Position numbers and translations under genes: made by a program
Notes under the pieces: generated by a model
Told to the model about the DNA's origin: nothing
Databases searched by the model: none
What the model saw: the letters and a program-made list of their open reading frames with translations, nothing else
Part shown: one piece after another, positions 1-7,900 of the stretch
How the letters are laid out: the number at the start of each line of letters is the position of its first letter
Numbering within the stretch: position 1 is the stretch's first letter
NCBI GenBank assembly: GCA_902803275.1
Contig: CADCPE010000005.1
Location: forward strand, 1 to 12,111
Direction of reading: 5' to 3'
From: an uncultured Erysipelotrichaceae bacterium
GTDB taxonomy: Bacteria > Bacillota_I > Bacilli_A > Erysipelotrichales > Erysipelotrichaceae
Length of the DNA: 12,111 nucleotides

Positions 1-1
1 C

Positions 2-361
2 ATGGCCTACTTCTTTATCTTTGAGGATATCGCATATCTGGGTTATATATGCGTTGAAGAATAACTCAGAAACAAAGGATACGGAACGGTTATTCTTAAT
101 AAGATAAAAGAAGAGTATCAGGGATATCGAATCGGTATCGATATCGAAGAAGTAAAGCAGAATTCCAGCAATAGCGAAGAAAGAGTAAGAAGAAGGGATT
201 TCTATATCAGAAACGGTTTTGTTTCTACGGATATCTTCTATAATTTCTTCTTTGTGGATTATGAAATACTAAGCTGCGGCGGACTCATAAGAAAAGAAGA
301 GTGGCAGAATCTGGTAAAGAAACACTGGGGCAGGATCGCAAAGACCGCCAAATACAGATGA
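2..361 (+). pseudogene. GNAT-family N-acetyltransferase, 3' part, interrupted by an in-frame stop
   Basis: One reading frame enters from the left edge and runs to TGA at 359-361, with a single TAA at 62-64. Read through that stop, it matches the C-terminal half of a GNAT acetyltransferase (acetyl-CoA-dependent N-acylation, substrate unknown). The strand before the stop reads YLGYICVEE. The acetyl-CoA pyrophosphate loop follows directly as LRNKGYGT (the R/Q-x-x-G-x-G motif, residues 22-29 counted from ATG 2). After it come an aromatic strand and RNGFVSTDIFYNFF, typical of the late GNAT fold. The stop sits exactly where this family usually has a charged residue, so one substitution (GAA, AAA or CAA to TAA) explains it. 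There is no frameshift: both sides share one frame. It is either a recent nonsense pseudogene or a base-call error. The true start lies outside the window. Confidence 0.7.
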
Positions 362-368
362 GGTGAAA

Positions 369-1118
369 ATGGAAGCTTGGGAAAAGTATTTTGAAGAACT
401 GAATAGGGTCGTAGAAAAAGTCAGAACGACACAAGGCGATAATATTTTAAAAGCCGCTGAGATCCTGGCTGATACGACGCAGAAAGGCGGCATCATATAC
501 GGCTTTGGTACGGGACATTCCCATCTGGTTGTCGATGATGCTTTCTGGCGAGCTGCCACACCTGCCAACTACTGCGCGCTTCTTGAACCAAGCGCTACTG
601 GCAATCAGGAAATCACAAAGTCATACCAGATCGAGAACACTTACGGCATAGGGAAGATGATCGTTGATTATCATCGCATCAGCAAGGATGACTGTATGAT
701 CATCATCTCCAATTCCGGCAACAACATCGCTCCTGTCGATGCAGCTTTAAGAGCCAAAGAAAAAGGCATCCCTGTCATTGCGATCACAGCTGTGGAGTAT
801 TCCGAATATCTAAGATGTAAACACAAAGACGGTGTCAAACTTAAGGATGTGGCCGATGTCGTGCTGGACAACTGTTCCCTGATTGGCGATGCCGCAGTGG
901 AGATTGAAGACTTCGAAATGAAAGTCGGTTCAACTTCAAGCATTCCGAATATCTATCTGCAGAACGCCATCCTGACTCAGATGGTGGAAATACTGGTGAA
1001 AAGAGGATTCAAGCCTGATGTATACTATAACGGACACATGGCATTCATGAATGATGACTGTGCCAAGCACAATGATGAGCTCGTTGATAAATATTTTTAC
1101 CGGATAAGGAATCTCTGA
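369..1118 (+). CDS. SIS domain protein, UPF0309-like (sugar isomerase / phosphosugar-binding)
   Basis: A 249-residue cytoplasmic protein with one SIS (sugar isomerase) domain, close to the family's usual length of about 245. Visible motifs are GTGHSH at residues 47-52, the hallmark of the UPF0309 group; the phosphate-binding loop IISNSGNN with SNSG at 114-117; and a second Ser/Thr loop, KVGSTSSI, at 185-192. SIS domains bind phosphosugars and often act as isomerases, etherases or regulators; the substrate of this subgroup is not known to me. ATG 369 is chosen over an in-frame GTG at 363 because family members begin just before the YF..L helix (MEAWEKYFEEL). The GAGGTG at 360-365 is rather close to it, so the start is less certain than the gene. 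It begins 7 bases after the GNAT remnant and its TGA overlaps the next ATG by one base (TGATG), so it is translated with the transporter genes downstream. Confidence 0.85.
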   Translation: MEAWEKYFEELNRVVEKVRTTQGDNILKAAEILADTTQKGGIIYGFGTGHSHLVVDDAFWRAATPANYCALLEPSATGNQEITKSYQIENTYGIGKMIVDYHRISKDDCMIIISNSGNNIAPVDAALRAKEKGIPVIAITAVEYSEYLRCKHKDGVKLKDVADVVLDNCSLIGDAAVEIEDFEMKVGSTSSIPNIYLQNAILTQMVEILVKRGFKPDVYYNGHMAFMNDDCAKHNDELVDKYFYRIRNL

Positions 1119-2491
1119 TGGCAAAATCAAACGCGGTTTCCCTCACGGAAGGGAACATTACAAAGCTGATATTCACTTTCTCATGGCCGATATTTGTTTC
1201 CATGATCTTTTCGGAACTCTACAATATCACCAATTCCTTGATAGTGGGCAACTATGTTTCCCTGCAGGCTTTGTCTGCCGTCAGTGCCTGCACCTGGATC
1301 TGCAACATCTTCAACTACACTTTCTACGGTCTGGGCATGGGAGCTGGGATCATTATTGCGCGCTATTACGGAGCGAAGAATTTCAGGATGCTGAAGAAGT
1401 CGCTGGATACGGCGATCGTCTTTGCGATCGGCGGCGGTCTGATCCTGACCGCCATATCGGAAAGCCTGCTTCCGCTGATCATGAAGTTGAGCAACATCGC
1501 ACCGGATATCTATGATCTGGCCTTGAGCTATCTGAGAGTCTATCTGATCGGGAACTCGGCTGTCCTGACCTCGCAGATGTGCTTCTTTATCTTAAGAAGC
1601 TTCGGCGATACCAGACATCAGCTCTATTTCTCGATCGTGTCTTCAATAGTCAACATCGTTCTGGGCGTGCTGTTTGTCAGAGTGTTCAACCTCAGCGTTG
1701 TCGGCACGGCTCTGGCGACGATCATCTCCCAGTTTGTTACGGATGTCCTGACCTTGAGACTGGTCTTCAATTATGACGGCATCAATTTCAATTTCCGGGA
1801 TATCGATTTCTCTTTTGATGTGGTAAAGGAGATCTGTGAGCTGGGCATTCCGGCCGGATTCCAGAACATGCTGATAGCTTTAAGCTCAATGATGGTCCAG
1901 TCACATACCAACCGCTTTTCCAATGAGATCATCTCCGGCATCGGGATAGCGGAAAAGATCATCAACTGGGCACAGCTTCCATCAGTAGCGATCTCCGGCG
2001 CAACGATGTCACTGGTCGCTCAGAATATCGGTGCCGATGATTATGAAAGAGTTCAGGATTCGGTTTCAGAAAGCGTGAAGATCTCAACGGCCTTCACCTG
2101 CTTCATGATCGTCGTCATCTATCTGGCTGCACCTTTTCTTACTTCCAGATTCAACGATAATCCGGATGTGGCCTTCTATGGTACACAGATGATCAGAAGC
2201 GCGATTTATGGGGTCTTCTTTATAAATCTTTCGCACATCTACAATGCCGCCTGCAGGGCTGCAGGAAATGTCAGGACTCCGATGTACATTGCGATCTTCG
2301 GTCAGGTCATATGCAAGTATCTGTTTGTCGACATCGGACTCAGGATCTTTTATGATGTTCACATACTGTATTACGGTACAGCTTTCGGATATACGATGGC
2401 CGGCATCCTGGCAACTCTATACTTTCACAATTCGCGCTGGACCAGAAAACACAAGCTTTTAAAACAGAAAGTTGATTATGAAGAATCGTAA
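1118..2491 (+). CDS. MATE-family multidrug/toxin or metabolite exporter
   Basis: A 457-residue polytopic membrane protein with hydrophobic segments consistent with the family's usual twelve helices, in two related halves of about 15-230 and 240-440. The N-terminus (ITKLIFTFSWPIFVSMIFSE, then NITNSLIVGNYVS..ALSAVSA) and the GMGAGIIIARYYGAKN loop are characteristic of MATE/DinF-NorM transporters, which export substrates against a Na+ or H+ gradient. The later segment ISGATMSLVAQNIGADDYER repeats that pattern in the second half. The substrate cannot be read from sequence. The start is supported by AAGGA at 1106-1110, 7 bases before ATG 1118. It overlaps the SIS gene by one base and the EamA gene by 14 bases. 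Pairing with a sugar-phosphate protein could mean export of a sugar-derived compound, but this is inference. Confidence 0.92.
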   Translation: MAKSNAVSLTEGNITKLIFTFSWPIFVSMIFSELYNITNSLIVGNYVSLQALSAVSACTWICNIFNYTFYGLGMGAGIIIARYYGAKNFRMLKKSLDTAIVFAIGGGLILTAISESLLPLIMKLSNIAPDIYDLALSYLRVYLIGNSAVLTSQMCFFILRSFGDTRHQLYFSIVSSIVNIVLGVLFVRVFNLSVVGTALATIISQFVTDVLTLRLVFNYDGINFNFRDIDFSFDVVKEICELGIPAGFQNMLIALSSMMVQSHTNRFSNEIISGIGIAEKIINWAQLPSVAISGATMSLVAQNIGADDYERVQDSVSESVKISTAFTCFMIVVIYLAAPFLTSRFNDNPDVAFYGTQMIRSAIYGVFFINLSHIYNAACRAAGNVRTPMYIAIFGQVICKYLFVDIGLRIFYDVHILYYGTAFGYTMAGILATLYFHNSRWTRKHKLLKQKVDYEES

Positions 2492-3317
2492 ACTCTTCGG
2501 CTCCCTGATGCTGTTTATCGCAACACTGATGTGGGGCCTGTCTTATTCGATACAAAGCATCACTTCAGAGAATCTGGGGACTTTTACCGTAGTCTTCTTT
2601 AAAGGGCTTGGCGGATTGTCTCTTCTGCCGATGCTTATTGCGAAGAAGCACAGATTCACTCGAAAGGAGATCCTCAGCGGCATGGCGATCGGTACATCCG
2701 CATTCCTGGGCTGTATCTTTCAGCAGCTGGGCATTGAAAACTCGACTATCTCCAAAGCCAGTTTCATAACCACCCTCTATATTATTTTTGTGCCGCTCAT
2801 AGAATGGATAAGCGGCAAAAAGGTCAGCAGAAAGATTCTGATCTCCGTAGCCATTGCCCTGCTTGGCCTTTATTTCCTGTGCTTTTCAGGTACAGAGACG
2901 TTCAGGATCGGTGATATCTATCTTCTGATGTGTTCTGTTTTCTTTGCCTTGCAGATCATACTGATCGACAGATATACCAGGATATATGATCCGCTGGCAC
3001 TGACTTTCCTGGCTCAGATAACCGTGTCCCTTTATTCGGGAATCCTGATGCTGGTGCTGGAAAAGCCGACCCTGCAGGCCATCTATGCATCAATAGTTCC
3101 GATCCTGTATATCGTGTTTATTTCGGGTGCGATCGCCCAGTCTTTCCAGGTCATCTTCCAGAAGGATGTCGGCGCATCATTGTCTTCGCTGATCATGAGC
3201 TTTGAATCGGTCTTCGGTGCCATCTTTGGCTGGATCGTCTTATCGCAAAGTCTTTCACTTAAAGAGATCTTCGGCTGTATCCTTGTCTTTATTGCGATCA
3301 TGATCGCCGAATCATAA
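2478..3317 (+). CDS. EamA/DMT-superfamily transporter (10-TM metabolite exporter type)
   Basis: A 279-residue hydrophobic protein made of two EamA repeats, about residues 5-138 and 145-279, giving the usual ten helices. Family signatures are visible: LMWGLSY in the first helix, FITTLYIIFVPLIEW late in repeat 1, and the repeat-2 motif SLIMSFESVFGAIFGWIVL. Such proteins export amino acids, nucleosides or other small metabolites; the substrate here is unknown. ATG 2478 is preferred over an in-frame TTG two codons upstream because it gives the expected MKNRKLFG..LMLF start. No strong ribosome binding site is visible, and the gene overlaps the end of the MATE gene by 14 bases, so it is probably translated by coupling. 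It is the last gene of the operon; its stop lies just before the shared hairpin at 3320-3344. Confidence 0.9.
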   Translation: MKNRKLFGSLMLFIATLMWGLSYSIQSITSENLGTFTVVFFKGLGGLSLLPMLIAKKHRFTRKEILSGMAIGTSAFLGCIFQQLGIENSTISKASFITTLYIIFVPLIEWISGKKVSRKILISVAIALLGLYFLCFSGTETFRIGDIYLLMCSVFFALQIILIDRYTRIYDPLALTFLAQITVSLYSGILMLVLEKPTLQAIYASIVPILYIVFISGAIAQSFQVIFQKDVGASLSSLIMSFESVFGAIFGWIVLSQSLSLKEIFGCILVFIAIMIAES

Positions 3318-3344
3318 AAAAAGAAGATGTCTATTCATCTTCTT
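3316..3344. terminator. Hairpin between converging operons, likely bidirectional terminator
   Basis: AAGAAGATG (3321-3329) pairs with CATCTTCTT (3336-3344) around a 6-base loop. Read on the minus strand the stem is followed by seven T residues (complement of 3315-3321), which suits an intrinsic terminator for the ribonuclease operon. On the plus strand a C/T-rich tract follows. The stem is A/T-rich and therefore weak. Its right arm lies inside the last codons of the minus-strand gene. The position, with no other terminator between convergent operons, supports the call. Confidence 0.5.
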
Positions 3345-3771
3345 CTTCATCTTCTTTTATGATCCCAAACAGTCCGCCTGTAAATTCATCATAGTGCTGC
3401 GGGAAGTTTTCTGAACCCGTGGCATGGATCTTTCTGCTGTTTATGATCGCATCCATCGTAAACATGATCCCATCAAGTACTCCTTCGGGATGGCTTCCTG
3501 TAAAACCGTCCCAGGAAAGAAGATCACAGTCATTCATCAGTTTCAGGATCCTTTCTTTTTCACAGGTATTCTTCAGTTCGATGGTCCTTTTTTCTTTCCC
3601 ATCAACAAACTTCAGTCCGTATTTTGCGACTTCAGCTTCATTGCCTTTCAGCACAGCTTCGTATTCGATCGCATAGCGCATGCCCGAAATACGTATCGTG
3701 ACATATTCGAATGATTCGATCGTTTCAGGTCTTTCAGTATCCTGCCTGATTCCGTTTATCAGCTTGCTCAA
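3331..3771 (-). CDS. Small acidic protein of unrecognised family, third gene of the barnase-barstar operon
   Basis: A 146-residue soluble protein with no signal peptide or membrane segment. I do not recognise a named family. It has predicted strands at residues 20-60 (EYVTIRISGMRYAIEYEAVL), then a helix beginning CEKERILKLMNDC (70-82), then SWDGF at 86-90, VLDG at 98-101 and a strand ending in ATGSENFPQHYDEF (117-130). This layout of W-D-G-F, V-L-D-G and an aromatic P..Y..F end recalls small uncharacterised Bacillota proteins, but this is from memory only. It ends in a very acidic tail, EDEEEDE. The start is TTG at 3771; no ATG lies near, and AAGGGG sits 6 bases upstream (3777-3782), just after the barstar stop. 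It lies 12 bases after the barstar gene, so it is co-transcribed. A role in immunity or in tuning the ribonuclease is plausible but unproven. Confidence 0.75.
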   Translation of the reverse strand: MSKLINGIRQDTERPETIESFEYVTIRISGMRYAIEYEAVLKGNEAEVAKYGLKFVDGKEKRTIELKNTCEKERILKLMNDCDLLSWDGFTGSHPEGVLDGIMFTMDAIINSRKIHATGSENFPQHYDEFTGGLFGIIKEDEEEDE

Positions 3772-3783
3772 AATAAACCCCTT
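3772..3783 (-). promoter_or_regulatory. Strong ribosome binding site that fixes the TTG start
   Basis: On the minus strand AAGGGG follows the barstar TAA directly and lies 6 bases before the TTG at 3771. This is the strongest Shine-Dalgarno match in the operon and justifies a non-ATG start for the third gene. Confidence 0.6.
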
Positions 3784-4287
3784 TTATTCTTCCCTGATGA
3801 TCAGATTTTCATATTCATCAGCGACTTCGTTCATGACACTCAAGATCTTCAAAGTGTTCCTGTTTGCCTCATTCATATTGATGATGATTATTTCTGTATC
3901 TTCCAGTTCGCTGAGGCAGTCATACAGCGCATCAAGGTTTTCCCCGTAGTATTCCGGAAAATCAAAGATCTCTTTCAGATATTTGTGACCCTTCTGGTTG
4001 AGCAAGGCAGCATCCAGAATGATCGTCTTTGGTTCCTGCTTGATCTGCGAATCATAGGAAAGGGTGATGTTGTTGTAATCCTCGTTGACATCACTGATGA
4101 CTTTGAGCGCAAACATTGAGAAGTCAGATATTACACCGTAGTCTTCAAGAATGACTTCGCACTCATCAAGATAGCTTAAGAAGGCATAGAAGGAATCAAA
4201 ATCATCACCTTCAAATCCTTCAAAGGCTTCTCTGAGATAAGCGAATTCCTCTTTGTTCAGGCGCGCAACATTCAGATATATCTTCAT
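3784..4287 (-). CDS. Barstar-family ribonuclease inhibitor with two barstar-like domains
   Basis: A 167-residue cytoplasmic protein, about twice the roughly 90 residues of classical barstar. The C-terminal half (about 86-167) is a clear barstar: KTIILDA..., then LKEIFDFPEYYGENLDALYDC, nearly the same as barstar's barnase-binding helix. D119 and D123 match barstar Asp35 and Asp39, and Y113 matches Tyr29. The N-terminal half (1-80) follows the same pattern in diverged form: LREAFEGFEGDDFDSFYAFLSYL. Its D31 matches Asp35, but A35 replaces Asp39. Barstar blocks the barnase active site and protects the producing cell. Here the gene overlaps the ribonuclease gene by 4 bases (ATGA), so inhibitor is made together with enzyme. 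The N-terminal copy may be structural, may widen the contact surface, or may bind another ribonuclease. Confidence 0.88.
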   Translation of the reverse strand: MKIYLNVARLNKEEFAYLREAFEGFEGDDFDSFYAFLSYLDECEVILEDYGVISDFSMFALKVISDVNEDYNNITLSYDSQIKQEPKTIILDAALLNQKGHKYLKEIFDFPEYYGENLDALYDCLSELEDTEIIIINMNEANRNTLKILSVMNEVADEYENLIIREE

Positions 4288-4778
4288 TGTTCTTCTCCAT
4301 ATAGCTGTTCAAAGCTGTTGTAATGATCAGGGGTATAGAAAATCAGGCCGTCATCGGAAAAGACGATCCTCTTGGCGTTTCTTTTACCGCCTTCATAGTC
4401 GATGTCGCATTCATAGTAGATCCGGCCTTTTTTGACAGGCAGAACTTTCTGAGTGTTGGTAAAGATATCTCCGCCGATACTGCAGCCTTCACAGACGATC
4501 CTGAGATTGCCTTTGGAAGACACCCAGCCCATTTTCTTGGCCTCTTTCTTTGTGACGAAATTGCTCGGAAGCTTGTGATAGGTGTGGATGTACAGGGCTA
4601 CATCCTCTTTTGAGCTATACTGTCCGTCTTCAGCGATCTTTGCTTCTACTGCCGGTACGGGCTGATTTGGCGTGACTGAATAAAGTTTATGAAACAAAAA
4701 AATCCCTGCACTCAGCAGCAGCAGCAGTAACAGAGGCTTAAGCCATTTGTTTGAATTATTACCTTTATTTTTTACCAT
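4284..4778 (-). CDS. Barnase-type guanyl-preferring ribonuclease with N-terminal membrane anchor
   Basis: A 164-residue protein with a positively charged start (KNKGNNSNKWLK), a hydrophobic segment at about 13-33, and a barnase domain (microbial RNase N1/T1/Ba family) at about 54-160. Landmarks are YHKLPSNFVTKKEAKKMGW (67-85), KGNL (89-92), SIGGDIFTN (100-108), YYECDIDY (121-128), KRNAKRI (132-138) and TPDHYNSF (149-156). Aligned by eye to barnase, the catalytic residues Glu73, Arg83, Arg87 and His102 are E123, R133, R137 and H152, and Lys27 is K69, so the enzyme should be active. I see no clear signal peptidase site, so it may stay tethered with the domain outside; cleavage and release remain possible. 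Classical barnase is fully secreted. C96 and C99 (CEGC) replace a PGK-type stretch in barnase. Only a weak A-rich ribosome binding site is seen. It is the first gene of the operon and overlaps its inhibitor gene by 4 bases. Confidence 0.92.
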   Translation of the reverse strand: MVKNKGNNSNKWLKPLLLLLLLSAGIFLFHKLYSVTPNQPVPAVEAKIAEDGQYSSKEDVALYIHTYHKLPSNFVTKKEAKKMGWVSSKGNLRIVCEGCSIGGDIFTNTQKVLPVKKGRIYYECDIDYEGGKRNAKRIVFSDDGLIFYTPDHYNSFEQLYGEEQ

Positions 4779-4789
4779 TGTCTTTTCTT

Positions 4790-4795
4790 ATTATA
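4790..4795 (-). promoter_or_regulatory. Possible -10 element for the barnase operon
   Basis: A perfect TATAAT on the minus strand lies 11 bases before the barnase ATG, inside an A/T-rich run. No good -35 hexamer is found at 15-18 bases spacing, and the implied leader would be only a few bases. Expression may be weak, may need an activator, or may start elsewhere. An AACAA-AAA-TTGTT inverted repeat (4809-4821) lies just upstream and could be an operator. Confidence 0.35.
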
Positions 4796-4833
4796 TAATA
4801 AATACACGAACAAAAATTGTTTTGTGTGCTTTA

Positions 4834-4862
4834 TTGAGTGGTTTAAAACAGGAAAGTATTAT
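4834..4862 (+). promoter_or_regulatory. Sigma-A type promoter for the surface protein gene
   Basis: TTGAGT (4834-4839) and TATTAT (4857-4862) are separated by 17 bases, matching the housekeeping consensus at 4 of 6 and 5 of 6 positions. The predicted start near 4869 leaves a leader of about 30 bases before ATG 4901. A GATGAGGT at 4875-4882 is too far from that ATG to be a normal ribosome binding site. Confidence 0.5.
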
Positions 4863-4900
4863 CTGTCGGTTTCTGATGAGGTAATAATCGCAGAGCTGAA

Positions 4901-7900
4901 ATGAAGAAGAATCTAGGAAGAATACTGCCGATCATACTACTGGCACTGATTACAGTGCTTGTTTTGACGTTTACGCTATCCAGATGTTCCGAAAAAGAAA
5001 TTGCGCTGGTAGTTCAGGAAAACCAGGACAACCTCATAAATGTGCCGGTCTATGATGAAGCACATTCTCATACTTTCTACTTCCGAGGGCCTGAAGAGGC
5101 AGATGGCACAGTCATCTATGAACTTGTTTCAGCCAAGGATCAGGATTTCAATAATGTCGATTATTTCTCGCTTGTTTCCGATTATGAAACAAAAGTCATA
5201 GTCAAAGCCGGGACCCCGGCCGGACTGTATACTCTGACCATCAGAGTGTACTGTCTCACGGAAAACGGAAAACAGATCTACAGGGATATCACCTACATCT
5301 ACAAGATAGACAAAGCCAGCAGCGAATATATTCTTGAACCTTCTGCTGTTGAAGGCCTTATCTACAACGGCAACATGCAGCAGCTGATGAATGGCGGAAG
5401 TGCGCTTCATGGAACCATCATGTACAAGCTTGATGACGGTGAATGGACAGATGAAATACCTTCTGCACGTGAAGCCGGCATCTATACCGTTTCCTATAAA
5501 CTGGTCGGTGACGACAATTATGAAGATACGAAAGAAAGAAGCGTGATGGTCACGATAGGACAGGCAACAGTGGCTTACCGTCCGGGCCTGTCTTTTAAGA
5601 CCGGTGCTTCCTTGACTTCACTGCTTGACTACATCAGGAACAACACACACGACGGTGACAAGATCGTTGTTGAAAGCGCAACTTCAGCGTATGTGGAAGT
5701 CATCTATAACGGCGAAGTTCAGGATAACGGCTACCATTGCCCAAGTGGCGTGGAGATGGTCGGTGAAGACAGGGGCATCAACGCCGGAACCTACATCGCG
5801 ATCTATACGCCGATGCCTAATTACTGCTGGCCGGATGGAACCAGAGTGCCGGTCACAGTCACACTGGTGATCAAAAAGAAAGCTCTTCCACTACCGGAAG
5901 TGAATGATGTTCTGCAATACAACGGTGAATGCCAGTATGCCAATATAAGCAACTACGATGAAGATACCATGCTGATCATCGGCAACCGCGGCAAGGAAGT
6001 CGGTACTTATACGGCAGTCATCGTTTTGAAAGATAAAGAGAACTACAGATGGGCTGACGACAGGACCTTTGATGTTGTTTTGAACTGGCACATCTTCCCT
6101 AGGAAGGTTACGGTTCCTGAAGTATCTACTGTTTACGTATACAAGACGACAGGAACACTGCATCTGCCTGTCATACAGTATGTAAAGGAAAAAGACTTCA
6201 ATTACTTTGATCCTGATCTCATGAAGATCGTTTCCGGAGATTACGGTCTTCTTGCGGGCGATTATGAAGTCAGAGTCGTCCTTAAAGATAAGGAAAACTA
6301 TGTCTGGAACGATGAACAGGGTGATTGCGCTTACCGTGACATCCCTTGGACGATCTTAAGAAAGACCATAGGCGATAAGCCGCAAGATGTCACAGTGACA
6401 TATGATGGACAGGTACACGGAAACGAATACGGTGTCAGAGAAGGTGCCGATATAGACGGAGCGATCTCCGGTATCAAGGCCGGCCAGTATGTATCGGTAT
6501 ATACTCCTTACAGTAATTACTGCTGGTCAGACGGCACTTATGATAAAGTCAAGGTGACATTGACGATCGAGAAGGCTGCAGCCAGAATTACGGTTGCACC
6601 GGAAGCTTTTGATGATCTCGTCTATAACGGACACTACCTGTCGCTGCTTAGGGAAACAGGCAGTTCCGATGCGGGCGTGATGATGTATAAGACGGATCAT
6701 GAAGGCGAAGAAGGCCATTATACCTATCTGCCTCCGATTGCCGCTGAAGCAGGAGACTACAGGATCAGTTATTATGCCAACGGCGATGAAAACCACTATC
6801 AAAGTGAAGAAGCATATCTGGATGTATCGATCGCCAAGGCCGATCCGGTCATTACGGCTAAACCGGGCAGAGTGGAAGTGATGTATGATGGATCTTCACA
6901 CGCTCTGGTTACCGAGGGCAGATCAGGACACGGTCATTTTGAATACAGACTTGAAAATACCGATTTCTCAACTCAGATCCCTGAAGCCGAGAATGCCGGA
7001 ACATATTATATCTATGTGAGATTCGTCGGTGATAGAAATCACAAAGACATGGATACATACACAGTGATCTCAAGAATCCTCAAGGACAATGATGCCCAGT
7101 ATGTGAGCAGACCTGAAGAAAAGAAGGTTGCATACACTGGTCAGCCTTTGCCGTTGGCTGAACCTGGCATCGTTGATGAAGAAGTCGGAGTAATCCTCTA
7201 CAGTCTGGATAATGAAAACTGGTCTGCTGAAGTTCCGCTTGCCAAGGAAGTGGGATCTTATGAAGTATTCTACATGATCAAAGGTTCTTCAAACTATGAA
7301 GACTCGCCAGTCGAATCACTGACATCACAGATCGTCAATGCCGAACTGCAGGTAGCGGTTGATGTCAAACAGGAATATGTATATCAGGATGATCTGATGC
7401 AGGGTGCTCCGGTCATTGTCAGCACCGTGGATGGCAGTGAAGCTGAAATAACATATGTTTATAACGATCAGTATTATGACAAGGAAAACTATCCGCAGTT
7501 CAATGAGGTTAAACTTGATAACCGCGGCAGAGCTGTGGAAAGAGTCATTTTCTATACGGCTGAAGCAGCCAACCACAACAGCGTTCATGGCGCCTATACG
7601 ATCATGATCAAAAAAGCAGATCCTGACTTGCAGATCGAAGGTCTGCAGCTGACTTATACCGGCGAATCCCAGAAACTGGTGAATGCTTCCGTAAAAGGCG
7701 GAACGATAATGTATTCTGAATCAGGTATCCTCTATCATGAGGTCGTTCCGACAAGATACGATGTCGGTGAATATACCGTTTATTACAAGGTGATCGGCGA
7801 TGACAATCACAATGACATCGACGGTGTAAAACCTGTAACAGCAAGCATCGTCAGTGCCGATCTGGAAGTCAGTGCACTTGATCAGGAATATGCATATGAC

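Noticed and set aside
3419..3949. Overlapping plus-strand frames of 85-96 codons across the barnase operon
   Set aside because: They run opposite well-supported genes with matching start sites and overlaps, and have no recognisable domains.
4875..4882. GATGAGGT as ribosome binding site of the surface protein gene
   Set aside because: It lies 18 bases before ATG 4901, too far for a normal site, and no alternative in-frame start at the right distance is visible.
4976..4990. Possible lipobox LSRC after the N-terminal helix of the surface protein
   Set aside because: The residue before Cys is Arg; lipoboxes need a small residue (Gly, Ala or Ser), so lipidation is unlikely.
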